This document shows positions 49,420 through 61,900 of a stretch of DNA of 64,000 nucleotides, in pieces; within the stretch, counting starts at the first letter, position 1; every line of letters starts with the position of its first letter. The stretch comes from Distichodus sexfasciatus (taxonomy: Eukaryota > Chordata > Actinopteri > Characiformes > Distichodontidae): positions 1-64,000 of the forward strand of contig JAVGVS010000298.1 in assembly GCA_032718565.1 (NCBI GenBank). Direction: 5' to 3'. A program made the position numbers and the translations under genes. The notes under the pieces were generated by a model. That model saw only the letters and a list, made by a program, of their open reading frames with translations, was not told the origin of the DNA and searched no databases.

Positions 49420-50597
49420 CAGTGCATTTGTATTAATAGCAACTGTTATTTTTTGTTGTACCCCAACTTCTTACACTCTCACAGTTTTTAGAATTATTCT
49501 ACTTAAAGAACTGACATAAAAGTGTGCAAAATATTTGTCGAGTCTTTTCTCTAATTACTAATATTTACTAAAACCAACTAAATGCTTTTAATAGTTATAT
49601 ACTGTTGAAATGCTTTTACTATTAATAAAGTTAAAATTCCTCGCAAGGAAACTGACTCCAGTAAAATTTAGGGAGACATTACAGAGAAATGACCAACACC
49701 CTGAAATTAGACTGACCAGTCCTTCACTGCCCAGTAGCAATTACTTCTAGACATCAGCAACTTTGCTCCGAAAGGAATATTCAAAAACGTTCTTCAATGA
49801 CAGTCACATCAGTTTAAAGGATTAGAGTTAATCCCTAAGTTAAACCCTGATCTTATACTAGTCTAATGCAGAAAGCATTTCATTTGTTGTCTGGTTTAAA
49901 CTCAGTACTAAATGGCTGTGAAATTCCAATGTTGGTCTCGACTTGTCTGCGATTATGACACCCAGCGGCAAACCGGCGTCACCTGGCACCTGGAAATCAG
50001 CTGGATTAAAAAGAAGAGTCTGCATCGGGAGGAATAAGGAGTACGGAAAAAAACGAAAAAAGAGAAGGCTAGAAAGAAAAACGTGGAGAGGAGACAACAG
50101 GAAAGGAGGAAGGGAAGAAAAGTAATAGTAAGGAAGGAGAAAAAGGGCGGGAAAGGGGATTAATCAGGAGAAATGAGGAGAGAAGATATAGGAAAAGAGG
50201 AGAGAAAAAAATTAAACAGGAAAAGGGAATGATAAAAGGTAAGGGAGGTTAGAAGGAGTTGAGAAAGAGAAAGGGAGGAAGAAAAGAAGAGGAGACATGG
50301 AAAGGCAGAGAAAAGTGTAGAGAAGTGGATGCTGTAGAGGAGAGGAGAGACTGAAAGGGGGGTGAAAGCTGAAAGAAGAGAAAGATTGGGGGATAGAGGA
50401 GACATTAGAGGAGAAGAAGGGAAAAGTGGTGAGTAGAAAAAGAAAAGAGGAGGATATTGATGGATAGAGGAGAGACTGGAGGAGTAGAGGACGGTAGAAG
50501 TGGGGAGAAGAGAAGATTAACGGACAGAACAGAGACTGGAGGAGTAGAGGAAGAGAAAAGTGGGAAGAAATGATAACTTGCCAGAAATTTCTTACGT
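49420..50597. other. intergenic DNA with a purine-rich tract
   Basis: 50,010-50,570 is strongly purine-biased (AGGAGAGA-type), with repeated GACTGGAGGAGTAGAGGA at 50,473 and 50,538. The S/L/F-rich minus frames are artefacts. No gene seen. Confidence 0.5.
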
Positions 50598-50669
50598 ATA
50601 GCTCCTTTAATTAGCCACAATCGGTATCACTGTTGGCCCTAAAAAAACAAAACTGGTCAATCTCTAATC

Positions 50670-51141
50670 CAGTGGTCCCCAGATGGCCAGATCCGGCCCG
50701 AGCACGTGATCTATATCTGACCCCTCAAGTCACATTGGCAACAAACGTAAACAGACACGTGCGCTCCCTATGGTGATCCGTGATTAGCGATGTCCTCGTC
50801 AGTGGGTTGACGTCTCCGCTAGTCTTTAAGAGTGAGTCAAACCTCACGATAACTGTTGTGATAAAAAACTGGACTTACCGGACATTAAATTCCTTCCTCT
50901 GTATGTGAAATGATAATTCCGAGCACAAAAACTGAAGTAACTCTGTGAAAAACGCATTAATTACATTATCCGCGATGTAAACAGACGTGTTAGCGCTCGC
51001 GACTCTAATATGGAACGCCATCAAGCACAAAAATGTAGTTCCCTTCCAAGAAGACCAGAAGCAGTGACAAGGATTTGTTGGCCCTCAGTCTGACTTGCTT
51101 TACGTAATTTAGCCCTCGGGGTGAATCATCTGGGACCACTG
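50670..51141 (+). mobile_element. hAT-like element with 8-bp target duplication
   Basis: 472 bp, ends CAGTGGTCCCCAGATG and CATCTGGGACCACTG (inverted). Flanked by CTCTAATC (50,662-50,669) and CTCTAACC (51,142-51,149). Interior 50,875-51,060 is the shared module (CTTACCGGACATTAAATTCC ... TATGGAACGCCATCAAGC) also present in families A and others. Confidence 0.85.
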
Positions 51142-51152
51142 CTCTAACCCCA

Positions 51153-51905
51153 CTCCCTGGGTCCCTAAGTAAGACCCTTTACCCCAAGTTGCTCTCAGAG
51201 AAAAGTGTGGCTAAAATGTCGCTTGTCGCAATGGAGGTTTCCGAGAAAAACGAGCGTTTATGTTGCGTGGGGTAAAATTTTGGATTTTTTGTTTGTAGTG
51301 TTTTGAAACAGTGGAAGGTCTATACTGTACTGTTGTGAATAAATTTGGCTGAAAAACTTACCCTTTCCATCCTAAAAACGTGACTTTCTTGAGGTGAGGA
51401 ATTCAATTCCAGCAGAATGTTAAAAGTTTCTGTTTTGACCGCTCTACTTCAATATTTACGGTAAATCCACTTGACTAAGCGTGAAGATATTTCTCGAGGT
51501 CATCTCCGTCTCCCGAGTTCAGTTAACCCCTAGCGCCAGGTAGGCTATCCGTGTGGCTGTGAATCTGGCGTAGGCTACCATCATCCTGGCAGCGCGACCG
51601 CACCCAAGCGTCTGTAGGTGCTACGACGATAGTCAACTTCAAAGGCAGTTCTCAGTTTCCTCACTTGGCGTGACAGGAGAAACCCGTCCTTTGAATGTTG
51701 ATATCTCAGTCATATGTCGTCCCACTAATTCCATATAGGTATCGTTTTGAAGATTGATTGATTGATTGCTCTTTCATGAAAACATAATAACTCAATTTTG
51801 AAAATTTGCAACAAGCGACTGGTTTTGCCGTGGACGGTCACAAATTAGGAATGCAGGTTGATTACAGTGGATAAAAGCGTCTGCTAAATGCTGTAAATGT
51901 AAATT
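51153..51905 (+). mobile_element. SINE-B copy split by a family B element
   Basis: AAGACCCTTTACCCCAAGTT before 51,217 and GTGGATAAAAGCGTCTGCTA then AATGCTGTAAATGTAA after 51,842 form the body and tail of one SINE-B. Confidence 0.6.
51218..51842 (-). mobile_element. family B element, copy 2, inserted in a SINE
   Basis: It is in inverted orientation relative to the copy at 56,167 and retains near-identical internal sequence. The left TIR has lost its outer bases (it starts at GTCGCTTGTCG); the right TIR is complete to GGTCACA. The two flanks, 51,153-51,217 and 51,843-51,905, read as the two halves of one SINE-B. Confidence 0.75.
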
Positions 51906-52620
51906 TGGGATTTTTATATATAAATGTGGCCATAATCAAATAAGAAAAGGCGTTAGATTGTAGTGGACGTAGGGTTTTTCTTTCATACAGGCTGTGTTGC
52001 TCACACACACACACACCGCGTTCAGCAGCTGTTCGGCTTTAATACTTCACACTGAGCGGCTCCAGCGTTGTGAGTGTAGAGAAAAGAGTTTATTCATCTG
52101 TGTGTCAGCCGTTTACAGGAAATCCACTCAGATCCAGCAAGAGCCCAGCCACCATTTACATCTAATCCACAAGTCTGTCATTACTGCTTTAAATCAAAGA
52201 GCTTCAAAAAGAACACACACACACACACAGTCTTCCACAGACTCCAAAAAAGATGTACCTCGATGCTCTAAACTTTCAAACATCTCTCACTGTTGCATTC
52301 AAAATTAAATAATTATGAGACTGTGGTGAGCATTACATACTGGTATTTGATTTTTATTCCACACACTTTTTCTGACCGCTACTCCTGCTACAGTTTTTGT
52401 GCTAAAAACTTATTCCAACGTGTGGCCTTTAGCAGTGTGATTTGCTTGTAAATACTTTTTCTCGTGCTATCCATTTTCCCCATGGACTAACATGGAGCTC
52501 AAATTTTGTCATTTTACTGTGCGGACGCTGTTTGTCACAAAGCCACCAAATTTGACGCAATTTAAGGGTCCATGAGCCTCTTGGCATATCTGTAACCGTC
52601 ATGACCCGCACTCGTCAATT
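51906..52620. other. intergenic DNA, no gene recognised
   Basis: Short (CA)n runs at 52,001-52,014 and 52,214-52,228; nothing else identified. Confidence 0.4.
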
Positions 52621-52627
52621 TATAAGT

Positions 52628-52830
52628 GAAAGTGAGTGATTATTTGTCATTGTGAACACACCACAGCACAGCACACAGTGCACCACAACGAACCGTGACC
52701 TCTGCATTTGACCCATCCGTGAAGGAGTAGTGGGCAGCTAACAAGCACCCGGGGAGCAGTGCTTGGGGACGGTAGCTTGCTCATGAGTACCTCAGTGCTA
52801 ACTTTACCGGCCCTGGATTCTGTTGTGTTA
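52628..52830 (-). mobile_element. SINE-A copy
   Basis: Tail AGTGATTATTTGTCATTGTG, then GACCTCTGCATTTGACCCAT and GCAGTGCTTGGGGACGGTAG. The tRNA-like head is cut after GGCCCTGGATTC (box B). Confidence 0.75.
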
Positions 52831-52839
52831 TTTTCCCTA

Positions 52840-54480
52840 TAGGAAGCCATTTGTTTTCTCCCATTAACAACACATGGGGTTTGAGACCGCTGCGGTGAAG
52901 CTGGTTTATTGATCGACATTGACACTAATTCCTACATATTGATACGACAATGAACAGAACAAGCAACACAACACACTACAAGCCCAAAAGCACATCACAC
53001 CATTCTACTGTTTAATTTCCTCAACAACACCAGCTCTCACTCACAATCTCTGTGTTTAAATGAATAATTTTTGAGATGTTATTTTAATAATTAACACTTT
53101 AACATGTACATATGGCTGTGTAATTATTACATCGTTTTAGTAGGAAAACAGTTTTTAAGTCAAGTATTTCCTGAAGAATAACAGAATAATCTCAGTCATG
53201 TATTCCGACATTTTCAAGCATAATTTTCTGTTTAAAAATGACTCAGAGACTGTATCGAATTTGTATTGTATCAGTATATAGTCCAAATTTACAATATCGG
53301 TATCATATTGGACATAGAAAAGTGGCATCGTGCCAAGTCTACTATGAATAAAGTGCTAAAATGTCAAAAAGTCATGATCCATGCCAATTTTTATTGCTCT
53401 CAAGACAACTAAATGTTTATTTGTTCCATTATGCAAAACACCTCACTGATGTTTAAGACAAATTTTGGGAATAACAACGTCATCTTGTACAGAACTGTAA
53501 TTTTTTTTTTTTATTTCCACTTTTGGTAATACCGGCAAACCTCAAACACAACTTTTGCACAAGTTATTTTCAAGAATAAAAATAAATAAAATAACTGCAC
53601 ACTTCAAATGTTAATTCCAAATCTTTTTATCAGAAAAATTATTCACTTGCTGAAAATCCTAAAAAACCAAAGTTCTGAGACTCTAAAACACTTTTCAAAA
53701 TGACGGTAATAACAAAGAACCTCCTGAATTTTTTCTGTCCAACATTTTTCACTTATTCTTTGCTCTGGAACAAAACATTTTAACAGTATTTTCTTACTGG
53801 ATTCAAACCAGTAAAGGCAAAAAAACTATTTACAAAACGAAACAGAAATATACACAAACGGAAGACGAAAAATCGCTTGCTCGGTTTCATCAAGTCCTCG
53901 ATGTATTTCTCTTAAAAAGGCTCAGAAAATAAAAATGCAGCATAAATAAAAGGAATGACATGAAAAAGAGAAACATCAGAAAAACTTTACAGAAATGTAA
54001 ATCATCAATGACCATATTAATAAAAAAAAACAAGTTTTAAGTTACTAAACTCAAATATACAAAGCTATAACTTTTATGCTATTTACATATTTACATTTTA
54101 CAACAGGTCCATAAATACAAATATTCTCTTCGTCAGAAAAGTGGTGAAAAAATGAAGAGGGAAAACGTCCACACGTGAAACTCAATGTCTAATCAGCAGC
54201 AGATTTACTCGGAGTGTTGTCGGGACGTTAGTCAACTTAAGAATAAGCAAAATATTCCTCAAGATTTTAATTATAGACCTGTAATCAATCTGCTGCTTTT
54301 ACTGATGTGACGAACAAACCAAATTAGCGACAAACTTGTGTTCTTTTGAGATAACACTTCTTAGCTAACGGGGTCCCGCCTCCTAATTGTGCTAAAGCAC
54401 AGGAAATGAAATGTAAAAATCAGCTGGGGTTTTAGAAACGTCGTCAGATGTGTTAGTGTCTTTAAGATGGTGATAAAAAG
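52840..54480. other. AT-rich region with hAT-like fragment
   Basis: 52,960-53,340 is a diverged copy of sequence also found at 57,700-57,960 (same strand) and 58,010-58,310 (opposite strand). Its end has the CGGTATCATATTGG type shared by many fish hAT elements. From 53,350 to 54,480 I see AT-rich unique-looking DNA with no long open frame; it could be 3' UTR or intergenic. Confidence 0.4.
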
Positions 54481-55300
54481 ACCAAATGAAGAAAGTTGTC
54501 CATAAAGAACGCGTCAACATTATTTTTCTTCTTCTTGTTTTGAGACAACTAAAGGTTTTCTGGTGATTTCAACATAACGGAAATCATTTTCTCAAGAAAA
54601 CAACTTGTAAATCAAGATCACATGATAAGTACTCAATTAAACTACTTCCATTACACTGATATTGCAAAAAAAAAAAACGCCAGAAAAATATTTGGAAATC
54701 TCAACAAAACATTTTTTCTTGCATTTTCGATGTAACAAAAGTCGTTTTCTTTAGATGACAAGTTATATTAAAATAGCAATAAAAGTAACTTGTGCTTTGA
54801 AGATCTGGATAATAATAACTTTTCGAGATTGTGAGAAAAATGACGAGTCGTTTTCTGAAAATCACTTTATTTTTCTCATGATCTCGATGTAGCGAAAGCA
54901 GTTTTCTACAGATTACAAGTCTCCAAAATGCAGCTTGTGCTCTGAAGATAACGACTTAACACAATTACAAGATTAATAACTCACAATCTTGAGGAAACCA
55001 CCTTTGTTACGTTGAAACGTTGAAAAAATAACTGGAAATCTCAACAAAACAACTTATTTTTCTTGCGATCTTAACGTAGCGAAAGCCATTTTCTTGTGAT
55101 TTCTGGAGAATAATAACTCGTAATGTTTGGAATTTGTCAGAAGAATAACGAGTCATTTTTCTGGAAAATAACTTTTTCTTGCGGTCTTGAAAGTCGTTTT
55201 CTTGAGATTATATAGGCCGAAAAAAGGACTTTAAATACATCAAGATCGTCAGAAAAATCAGCCGTGTTCTGGAGATAACGAGATGAAAAATAACGTTGAC
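54480..55300. repeat. degenerate tandem repeat beside the jag2 3' end
   Basis: Variants of one theme recur every 60-110 bp: CTTG(C/A)GATCT, ACGTAGCGAAAG, TTTTCTTGAGATTA and ATAATAACT. Examples lie at 54541-54600, 54661-54760, 54820-54920, 55040-55130 and 55170-55220. Copies are strongly diverged and many begin or end with ATCTCAA/TTGAGAT palindromic pieces. The block may lie in a long jag2 3' UTR or just beyond it. Confidence 0.45.
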
Positions 55301-55301
55301 G

Positions 55302-55307
55302 TTTATT
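55302..55307 (-). terminator. possible proximal jag2 polyadenylation signal
   Basis: AATAAA on the minus strand lies about 200 nt after the jag2 stop codon and is followed by T-rich sequence. Other AATAAA copies occur farther on, for example at 54866-54871, so the true 3' end is unknown. Jagged 3' UTRs are often longer than 200 nt, so this may be an internal or alternative site. Confidence 0.3.
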
Positions 55308-55504
55308 GAGTTTTGATGTTTTGTACAGACGTCCCTTCAGTCCTCAATAACGAGCTTCTAATTTCCGTTTTTCCCCACATCTTCAGGACCAAACCTTTCA
55401 TCTTTAACAAAAAGACACAACGAGCGTAAACATGATGCGGACCAATCTGGACGCTCCATTTCCACAAGAGAAAGTCTTTAAAAGAATCTGTTTTTCTCAT
55501 TGGT

Positions 55505-55956
55505 TCACAAGTTTTGATCTTTCACTCTCTCGTTGCGGTTGACGTTTTTCCGCCGGTTGTCCTTGGCAGCGCTGTCCGTCCACGAGGAGCGATTTTTTTG
55601 ACCAGAGGAATTGACTGCGAACGCCGAGTCACCTTTGGCGTACTTCTCCACCACCAGCCCTCTCCCGATCCCTCCTTCCTCGTCCTCGTCTCCTCCTCTT
55701 CCTTCGGCGTCCTCCTCCTCGTCCTCCTGCTTTTCGGCTCCGTCCCCGATGCGGTCCAGCGGATACATCAGCGTCCTGCTTTCCGTTGTCGTGGCACCCG
55801 GCAGCATCCTGTTGACGCGGTTGTTGATGCTCTCCTCTGCCGGCGTGTCGACTCGTTCCCTCGCTTTCCGCCGTTTGCGGTACCAACACACACACACCAG
55901 CACGCAGCAGAGCCACAACACGCCGAACAGCACACACAGCAGCGGCACCAGGTAAC
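55505..55956 (-). CDS. jag2: jag2 last coding exon: transmembrane helix and cytoplasmic tail
   Basis: The exon follows acceptor CACACACAG and runs 149 codons to a TGA at 55505-55507. It begins with a hydrophobic helix, YLVPLLCVLFGVLWLCC then VLVCVCWY, followed by the stop-transfer RKRRKARER and an intracellular tail of about 125 residues. The tail has the conserved EESINN start, a long acidic low-complexity stretch (EDEEEDAEGRGGDEDEEGG) and a final SSWTDSAAKDNRR segment that aligns with the conserved DNR region of Jagged tails. The NPI-type motif usual after EESxNN is not visible. The protein ends ...KDQNL, unlike the PDZ ligand of Jagged1. The last intron is phase 1. Confidence 0.93.
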
Positions 55957-58900
55957 CTGTGTGTGTGATAAAAATAGAGATTAATATATAATAATTAAAT
56001 ATTAATAACAACCCGCAAATGTCATTGAGCCTCATTTACCAAAATCTTCATAAGAACCTTCTTAAAATTGTTTCCAAGAAGATCGTAAGAAAAGTCTACA
56101 TCCGATTCTAGTTGTGTTCTTAATAAAGTTTGCAGAGTGCTCTTCAGAATTCAGACAAACACTATATGTGACCCTCCACGGCAAAACCAGTCGCTTCTCT
56201 CAAATTTTCAAAATTGAGTTATTATGTTTTCATGAAAGGGCATAAATCAAGCTTCAAAACGATACCTATATGGAATGAATGGGACGACATATGACTGAGA
56301 TATCAACATTCAAAGGAGTCGGGTTTCTCCTGTCGCGCCAAGTGAGAAACGGAGAAATCTGCCTTTGAAGTTGACTATCGCCGTAGCACTCACAGACGCT
56401 TGGTGCGGTCGCGGCTACGTTTGCATTTACGGTAGCCTACGCTGCATTCACAGCCACACGGATAGCCTACCTGCGTTAGGTTAACTGAACTCGGGAGACG
56501 GAGATGGATTCCGGAGAAATATCTTCACGCTAGTCAAAGAGTGGATTTACCGTAAATATTGAAGTAGAGCGGTCAAAACAGAAACTTTTAACATTCTGCT
56601 GGAATTGAATTCCTCACCTCAAGAAAGTCACGTTTTTAGGATGGAAAGGGTAAGTTTTTCAGCCAAATTTATTCACAACAGTACAGTATAGACCTTCCAC
56701 TGTTTCAAAACACTACAAACAAAAAATCCAAAATTTTACCCCATGCAACGTAAACGCTCGTTTTTCTCGGAAACCTCCGTTGTGACAAGCGACTGGTTTT
56801 GCCGTGGAGGGTCACATATAAGAAACCGGTGGCGACTGAATCCTCCTAAAACCGATACAACTTTTTCGATACCGATACAAGAGATGTAGCCGATCCGATA
56901 TCTGGATGGGTATCGGTCCGATAACGGCTCAAACGGCTGGATCGGGTCTCGGCGGCATTGAGTTCTATGGAGCCGATCTGTAAATTCGTGCACGCTAAAT
57001 TCGTTATGCATGGGAAGTGGCACTGCGGTAAAGTAGAGCTGAAACGATTATTCCAATAACTCAGATAATTCTATTACAAAATATGGTCGAGGCAATTTTT
57101 CTAGAATTGAAGCTTTAATTCATTTTACTCGCTAGAGCAGCTCCGCTTGTGTTTCACACGGACGCTTAATAGAGACACAGCGTTTTCAGTGGCGCGATCA
57201 AGACAAGACCTGATCCCTCTGCATGTGAAAGTATTGAGTAAATACATAAAAACGCATTAATGACATTTTCCGCATGTAAACAGGCGCTCTGTGTTAATGA
57301 CCGCACACATGACCGCCGTTACTCGCTAAAACGCTCCGGTTCGGTCAAAACGTCCCCTTTATTACAGACACAAACCAGATTTTAGCTGATAAATAACCAC
57401 AACAACCAGCGTTCTACTCACAATTCTGCCGTTTAGTTAGATTTTCCCATAGATTTTCCATCGTTTATTCTGGAAAGCGCGACCAACGCTTTGTGACGCG
57501 GCTCCGGAGTGTGCGGAGGATTGTGGGAAATGTAGTTCTCTGCAAAAGCAGCTCATTTTATAGGCCAAATTGGTTCAAAATGACAAACCGCAGTATTTCA
57601 TTTTCAATTGATCAAATGTTTTTCAATTTTATAATGTTATAGTGTAATCAGAAAGAAAGAAGAAATATTTATATGTCTAAACAAACAATTTTTGAGAACA
57701 AATAATTTTGCATATACGTGTGTGTGTGTAATTATTACATTGTTTTAGTAGGAAAAAAGTATTTAAATCAAGCATTTCCTTAAGCAGAACCATAATCTCA
57801 GTCATGTGTTCAGACATGTTAAAGCATTATTTTATGTTTAAAAAAAGACTGTGACTGTATCGGATTCGTATCGGTCTCGGCAGATATCCAAATTTACAAT
57901 ATCGGTATCGGTATCAGACATAAAAAAAGTGGTACTGGCCCATCTCTAACCGATACATGTGCTCTAGGTATGGGCCGATCCAGAGTTCCGGTCAGATACC
58001 AGTGTTTAATGAATAAGTTGTGTATTTCTCTGTGAGGAGGAGACTGAGGTTATTCAGTTCTACTTGAGGAAATACTCGACTTAAATCCTGTTTTCCTACT
58101 AAAACAATGTAATAATTACACAGCCATATGTATATGTTACATTATTTATTATTAAAATAACATCTCAAACATGATTCCTTTAAACACAGTGGTGTAATTT
58201 AGTGACGCTCCCTAATCCTGCGGCACTAAAACCATCAGGAACACGGAGATTGTGAGTGAGAGCTGGTGTTGTTGAGGGAATTAAACAGTGTAATGGTGTG
58301 ATTTTGTGTTTTTATCACACGTTTCCTGCGTCTTCTAAACGTAACAAGGAAGTGAGTTTGCTGACGTAGGGCTCAACGTTTTGCAGGAAACGACAATGAC
58401 TGGTCAAAAATTGTGGAAAAGTTGCAGTTATTGGTCAAGATTGCACGGTAGTTATAAATTCTCGGGGACTGGATGAATTTGCGCTAATAGTTGCGATCGC
58501 AACTTCGTGAAATCCCGGAGGGACTTGGTAAAAATGGTTTTACAAATAAATTCCTTCTTTAGAACGGCTGCTGAATGAGGGCCATTTACATGAAAGATGC
58601 TGGAAAAGCGGTTTACCCACCCAGTGAGGAGGTCGCGGCCTGCGTTTCCACTTTGACCTCCCGAACGGCCAATAGCGTACTGCTGTTGTGACGTCTGGAC
58701 AGAAAGCTGATTACGGCGTGGACGGCGTCCTCAATGTGGGCGGCCTCCTCAACACCCGCGTTCTGCTGAAACGACTGAAAAACAGGGAAAAGGATGAGAG
58801 AGATGTGAAGACGGCGGCTGTCAGGGCAAGAAGGCCACGTATGAGTCTCACACACAGTTCTATAAATCAGGCTCCAGGAGCGCGTTGTGTCCGTATCGCA

Positions 58901-61900
58901 GAAGTCCAGTCAACCGTGACGTTAAGCCAAGCGATCTCAGATCAAATACCAGCCGAGATGCTGAGTTGGTTTGAAGTGTTCACTAGGGGGGTGGCACAGC
59001 GAGAAGGTCCTGGGTTCGATCCCCGGGTCGGCCGTGGAGCCTTGCTGTGTGTGTTTGCACGCTCTCCCCGTGTTCCCACAGTGTGATTGTGTGAGTATGT
59101 GTATGTGCCCTGAGGTGTGTTGGCACCTGCCCAGGGTTGTTCCCCGCCTTGTGCACGTGAGTTCCTGGGACGGGCTCCGGTCCACCAGCGACCCCAGTTG
59201 GGATTAAGTGGTTCGGATAATGAATAAATGAATAAATCAACTCAAAAATTGAATCGTGAATCGTTTATGAATCGCAAATCAATTTTAAATTCATCATTCA
59301 TAAAGACGGCCAAATTATCTGGAAATGTTTTTAAAAAATGAAAAAAAGAAATCATTTTAAAAGGTGATTTCAGCAATGAAGCAGTACGGCACGTCACGGA
59401 CCACCTGCAGTTCCGCTGGAGACCACTAGGGGGACTAGCGGACAGACTGTTGAAGACCTCCGTTATAATCGATTATGATCTGCCTTTGCATCGATTCAGA
59501 ATCATCCACGTCTGCACCGCGACGTCTTACACTGGTCAGACATCATTTTATAGCTTATTTTACTGTTAGGTTTAGCATAACTTATTTAGCCAGATAAATC
59601 CGCTAGTAGCCGGCGTGCAGCGCCCCCCCGCCTTGCTGGCCACTGACGGAACAGACCCAGAATTGTATTAATTATTAAAGGTCATTAGGGCAAAGGAACC
59701 CTAGACAAGTCACGACAAAGCGGCCCCTAGTGGCCTGGTGGGCGGATGAGTGCAAAATGCCACTTGTTTTCCAGTAAAAATCTTTAAACAACACACTATT
59801 AATCTTATAAACATTACAGCACGTGAGTTTGAGCCAAACTCTTATTCTGGCCATTAAGGGCTTAGAGCTGGAGACGGGAACAGTCCTGACTCGTTGTTTC
59901 TACGGTGATTGTCTGGAGCTGTGTGTGTGCTGGTGATTGATTACTGTAATAGTAGGTATGTTTAGGAGTTTTGGAGGTAAAAGGTTTGAAATAATAAGCA
60001 GATGTTGAGCGCAGAGCAGCGAGTCGGAGGAGGGTCGTAACGACGTCTCGCTTTCACCAAGAGAGCAGGAGAAATGAAATCTGCCGTTTTTTTACGAGCT
60101 CGCTCTGGAACACATCTGAACTCGGAATTAAGTGGCTGCTTTTTAATAGAGTGCAAAGTCGAAAAAGCAAGTGTCAGAAGAGAAAGGGGGCAAACCCATG
60201 CTGAAAATAAACACTGGAGGAAAAAGGCCACGTTGGAGCGACATCAGCCACGGCATTAAAGGCCAGTAAAGCCGATTAAATGGTAAAACAATTGTTTTGT
60301 TTTTGAGCGTTACCACGACGTCACACTGAGAGTCTGGGCTGCGGTCGGTCGTCATGTTTTTAACAGTAAGTCAGCCCAAAAAAAACAGCGTTTGGCTGAT
60401 GATCAGTGGATTTGTCAGCATTAGTAGGCTTTTAAGAAATCACTTTATGAAACGTAAAACTCACCATTGCGACGTCTACAGCGGCGCTGCTCGACTGTGA
60501 TTGGTCGCAAACAATGAAGAGGGTGTGGTCTTTGGCAAGGGTTCGAGTAACTGGGAGACGTCTTAGCTCCGAGCAAATGCTGTCAACAGTGGTTCCCTGT
60601 GAAACACACGAATACAGACACAACTCAAATTACTAACGGTATAAGATCATTTTTCACATATTACATATTAATAGTTCTATTATTATTTATATTTTATCAT
60701 TAATAACATAACATTTCTATTATCTGATTTCATGTATCAATATTTTTTATATTAATTAATTTTTTCTAATTTCTCATTTCTAAAAGGCTCAATATTTTAT
60801 AACAAAATTAATATTAATAAAAATCCTACATCTGTCTGACTTCTGTATTCATGTTAAATTTTACTGTAATATAGATTATTAAATTATTGCATTTTTTTGT
60901 TTATCTGGTGTTCACTGCTCTACCTGAGGTACGCTCTCCGTGTCAAACACGAGCGTCAGCCGGGCACAGTTGTCGTCGAGATTCCCGCGGCTGGGTTGGC
61001 AGCGCGTGACGGAGGAGGGGGACGGGGCCGAAGAAGAACACGCCCCTCGCTGCTGGCACGGTGGGCGGAGACATGACGGAGAGGGACGCTCAACGCAAAC
61101 CTGGCCTCCGGGACACAGGGGGCGCTGCGTTTCGGCTGGACTCGAGTCTAACCAGCAGGGCAGAGCGCCGCAATGAACCTGCATGGGAATAACACCTGGA
61201 ATTAAATTTATTCTGATCTTAAAAATGTGAAAATGACCTCGTTGGCGAGGAGTAGGCCGGGAAAAAAACGCTATTTAAATAATTAAAAATGAATATTGTT
61301 TGCAGATTTCACTGTTGGCAAAAATAAATCAACCATTTGGTGTCTTCAGTGAGTGTGTGCATATTTACAGTGTTATGAGGAATCGTGTGTGTGTGTGTGT
61401 GTGTGTACCTATTTGTGCATTAAAAGAGATGTTTCAAGAGAATCCTGCGCTTGCGTCCACTGCTTCAAGCCTATCCCGGGAACTACAGGCACAAGGCGGG
61501 GGCCAGCCCTGGGCAGGCGCCAACACACCCTCACACAATCACACTCTCACTCACACCTTACGGGGCCAATTTAGAGTTGCCATTTAATCTCTATTGCATG
61601 CTTTTGGAATGTGGGAGGAAACCGGAGCACCCGGAGGGAACCCACGCGAACACAGGGAGAACATGGGGTGGAACCCAGGACCTTCTCGCTGTGAACACTA
61701 ACCACCCTGCCACCGCGCCACCCTCATATCGTTAAAGTTGTACTTTCAAATGATATAATTAAAAATGATATATTTATATTAAACATCATGGGTCGCCATG
61801 GTGACGTGTTGGGTATCGCTCCTCACAGCAAAAGGGTCCTGGGTTCGATTTCTGGATCGGTTGTGGGGTCTTTCTGTGTGCAGTTTGCATGCTCTTCCCT

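Noticed and set aside
55514..55984. 156-codon plus-strand frame opposite the last jag2 exon
   Set aside because: It is the antisense shadow of a GC-rich coding exon; the minus-strand frame has Jagged2 features and splice sites.
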